From JBFMFH01 sp040752275 (lineage in GTDB: Bacteria > Acidobacteriota > Vicinamibacteria > Vicinamibacterales > JAKQTR01): DNA of 64,000 bases. Positions 62,756-64,000 of this stretch are shown piece by piece. A program made the position numbers and the translations under genes. A model generated the notes under the pieces. That model searched no databases. It was not told the DNA's origin and was given only the letters and a program-made list of their open reading frames with translations. The first letter of the stretch is position 1. Every line of letters starts with the position of its first letter. The stretch spans positions 38,510 through 102,509 of the forward strand of contig JBFMFH010000076.1 in NCBI GenBank assembly GCA_040752275.1, written 5' to 3'.

Positions 62756-63739
62756 ATGCGTATACGAGTCATCGTTGCCGGCGGGGCGCTGTGTCTTCTC
62801 CCGCTGGCCGCCCAGGCGCAGACTATCCGCTACGAACCGACGGGTGGGGTACCGACCTTCGCCAGGCGCGAGCCGGTGCTGCGCATCAAGCCGGGCACTG
62901 TTGTGAAAACCCGCCAGTTCTCGAAACCCGGCGACTACTACGACGTCGAGAAGCCGGGCCCATGGCCTGGCGAAGTCGGGCCGTTCTACATCGAGGGCGT
63001 CACGCCCGACGACACTCTGGTCGTGAAGATCCTGAGGCTGGCGCCCAACCGCGACACGGCCGTCTCGGCCATCAACCCTGCCGGAATCAGCGGCCTTATG
63101 GCCGACAGCCGGACGCGGCTGCTGAACGACCCGCCGCCGGCGCGCCGCTTCGTCTGGCGCCTCGATCGCCAGCGCAACGTCGGCATCCTCGATCTCCCGA
63201 ACTCGGCTTCGAAGCGAATCGAGATCCCGCTCTCGCCCATGCTCGGGCGCGTTGCGGTGGCGCCGGCCGGCGAAGAGGCGTGGGGCGGCCTCTGGCCCGG
63301 CAACTTCGGCGGCAACATGGACGCCATGGACGTCCGCGAGGGCGCGACGGTCTACCTGCCCGTCTTTCACGAGGGCGCGTACTTCTACTTCGGCGACGGG
63401 CACGCCGCCCAGGGCGACGGCGAGGTCGTGGGCTCGGGCCTCGAGACGACGATGGACGTGACGTTTCAGTTCGAGGTGATCAAGGGGAAGAGGATCCGCT
63501 GGCCGCGCATCGAGGACGCGACCCACATCATGGTGGCGGGCAGCGTCCGCCCGCTCATCGATGCGTTCCGCATCGCCCACGTCGAGCTCATCGAATGGCT
63601 GGTGGCGGACTACGGGTTCGACAAGCTCGAGGCGTTCCAGGTGGTCTCCCAGGCAGGCAGCGCCAGGGTGGCCAACATCGTGGACCCGAATTACACGGTC
63701 GTCGCGAAGTTCCCGAAGGCGCTCTTGCCCGCTCGGTAG
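62756..63739 (+). CDS. Secreted acetamidase/formamidase family protein
   Basis: A 327-aa protein with a clear signal peptide (residues 1-22, cleavage after AAQAQ). It has FmdA/AmdA motifs: GPFYIEGVTPDDTLVVKIL near 78-97, PGNFGGNMDAMDV near 181-193 and YFGDGHAAQGDGEV near 211-224. The family hydrolyses simple amides, and the export signal puts this member outside the cytoplasm. The start has an ideal ribosome site, AGGAGGA at 62744-62750. It is divergent from the biosynthetic operon and probably not part of it, though an amide-cleaving periplasmic enzyme next to a Gln/Asn-rich peptide pathway is noted. Confidence 0.93.
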   Translation: MRIRVIVAGGALCLLPLAAQAQTIRYEPTGGVPTFARREPVLRIKPGTVVKTRQFSKPGDYYDVEKPGPWPGEVGPFYIEGVTPDDTLVVKILRLAPNRDTAVSAINPAGISGLMADSRTRLLNDPPPARRFVWRLDRQRNVGILDLPNSASKRIEIPLSPMLGRVAVAPAGEEAWGGLWPGNFGGNMDAMDVREGATVYLPVFHEGAYFYFGDGHAAQGDGEVVGSGLETTMDVTFQFEVIKGKRIRWPRIEDATHIMVAGSVRPLIDAFRIAHVELIEWLVADYGFDKLEAFQVVSQAGSARVANIVDPNYTVVAKFPKALLPAR

Positions 63740-63750
63740 GCGCGCCTGTC

Positions 63751-63769
63751 CCCAGGGCTGAAGCCTGGG
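63751..63769. repeat. Short perfect hairpin downstream of acetamidase gene
   Basis: CCCAGG-GCTGAAG-CCTGGG is a 6-bp stem with 7-nt loop beginning 12 bp after the stop. No T-run follows directly (TTTTTT occurs only at 63825-63830). It may be a terminator or one copy of a dispersed intergenic repeat. Confidence 0.45.
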
Positions 63770-63797
63770 CTCTACGTCTGCGTCCTGTGTGTTCCCC

Positions 63798-63818
63798 GGT
63801 CCCTGGTCCCTGGTCTTT
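63798..63818. repeat. GGTCCCT tandem repeat
   Basis: Two exact head-to-tail copies of GGTCCCT (63798-63811) and a third degenerate copy GGTCTTT to 63818. Such short tandem tracts are common in intergenic DNA of some soil phyla. Confidence 0.6.
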
Positions 63819-63874
63819 GTCGCGTTTTTTCTTCCCGCTGTCGTATTTGTGCCTTGAGGAGCCGGTCTAAGTGT

Positions 63875-63952
63875 CTAACGAGGCCATGCCTCAGACCGCC
63901 GAGCATGTTCGGAGAGGCCTGTCAGTCGGCGGTCTGAGGCAGGTCTCGTTAG
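63875..63952. repeat. Long inverted repeat (hairpin or mini-element)
   Basis: Left arm 63875-63902 (starting CTAACGAGGCC and ending CAGACCGCCGA) pairs with right arm 63926-63952 (TCGGCGGTCTGAGG to CTCGTTAG) around a 23-nt spacer. The inner 15 and outer 8 positions pair exactly, with a mismatch or bulge between. No coding sequence is seen. The rest of 63740-64000 is non-coding. Confidence 0.75.
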
Positions 63953-64000
63953 AAGGTTGGAGTGGGAGGGGAGCCCCTGGGCACAATGGGGGAGTTGCCT

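Noticed and set aside
1..64000. CRISPR array, tRNA, rRNA or transposase genes
   Set aside because: No regularly spaced repeats, tRNA-like folds, rRNA segments or transposase motifs were recognised on either strand.

Overview
This is a GC-rich bacterial window dominated by one hybrid polyketide synthase / nonribosomal peptide synthetase (PKS/NRPS) cluster for a lipopeptide. The host phylum cannot be fixed from sequence alone. High GC, soil-type flanking genes, and the short hairpins and GGTCCCT direct repeats at the right edge would fit an Acidobacteriota-like genome, but that is a weak inference.

Layout. On the + strand at the left (105-8777) is a tightly coupled set: an Sfp-type phosphopantetheinyl transferase, two ABC exporter half-transporters with degenerate C39-peptidase-like N-termini, a P-type ATPase lacking the usual metal-site cysteines, and an unrecognised 272-aa protein. 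A minus-strand block of accessory genes follows (8834-12405): an Asp/Glu/hydantoin racemase-family protein, a membrane-anchored unknown coupled to a ParA-like ATPase, and a CPBP membrane protease. From 62213 down to 12533 lies one co-directional, mostly overlapping minus-strand operon of about 49.7 kb: MbtH; 3-hydroxyacyl-CoA dehydrogenase, FkbH, ACP and acyl-CoA dehydrogenase; three PKS proteins; ACP-aminotransferase-C-A-T; a SagB-type oxidoreductase; a six-module NRPS ending in a thioesterase; and a type II thioesterase. A divergent secreted acetamidase/formamidase-family gene and a non-coding end with inverted repeats close the window.

How the genes work together (inference). PKS1 (KS-AT-DH-ER-KR-ACP) extends a fatty starter and fully reduces it. 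PKS2 (KS-AT-DH-cMT-ER-KR-ACP) adds a C-methylated, reduced unit. PKS3 (KS-AT) works with the ACP at the start of the next protein to add a last unit, whose beta-keto group is converted to an amine by the in-line aminotransferase. The FkbH/ACP/two-dehydrogenase cassette is the known route to hydroxymalonyl-ACP (methoxymalonyl-ACP when an O-methyltransferase is present, and none is seen). Together these predict a 3-amino-2-hydroxy-4-methyl fatty acid. The NRPS adenylation pockets read as Val, then Thr, Gln, Gln, an aliphatic-like residue, N-methyl-Asn and Pro, with the Thr possibly dehydrated to Dhb. This closely resembles the cyanobacterial puwainaphycin/minutissamide family (beta-amino-2-hydroxy-4-methyl fatty acid, Val, Dhb ... 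N-MeAsn, Pro). The order is shorter (eight residues), and the 2-hydroxyl source would be a hydroxymalonyl extender rather than a monooxygenase. I regard this as the main candidate for a previously undescribed system in the window.
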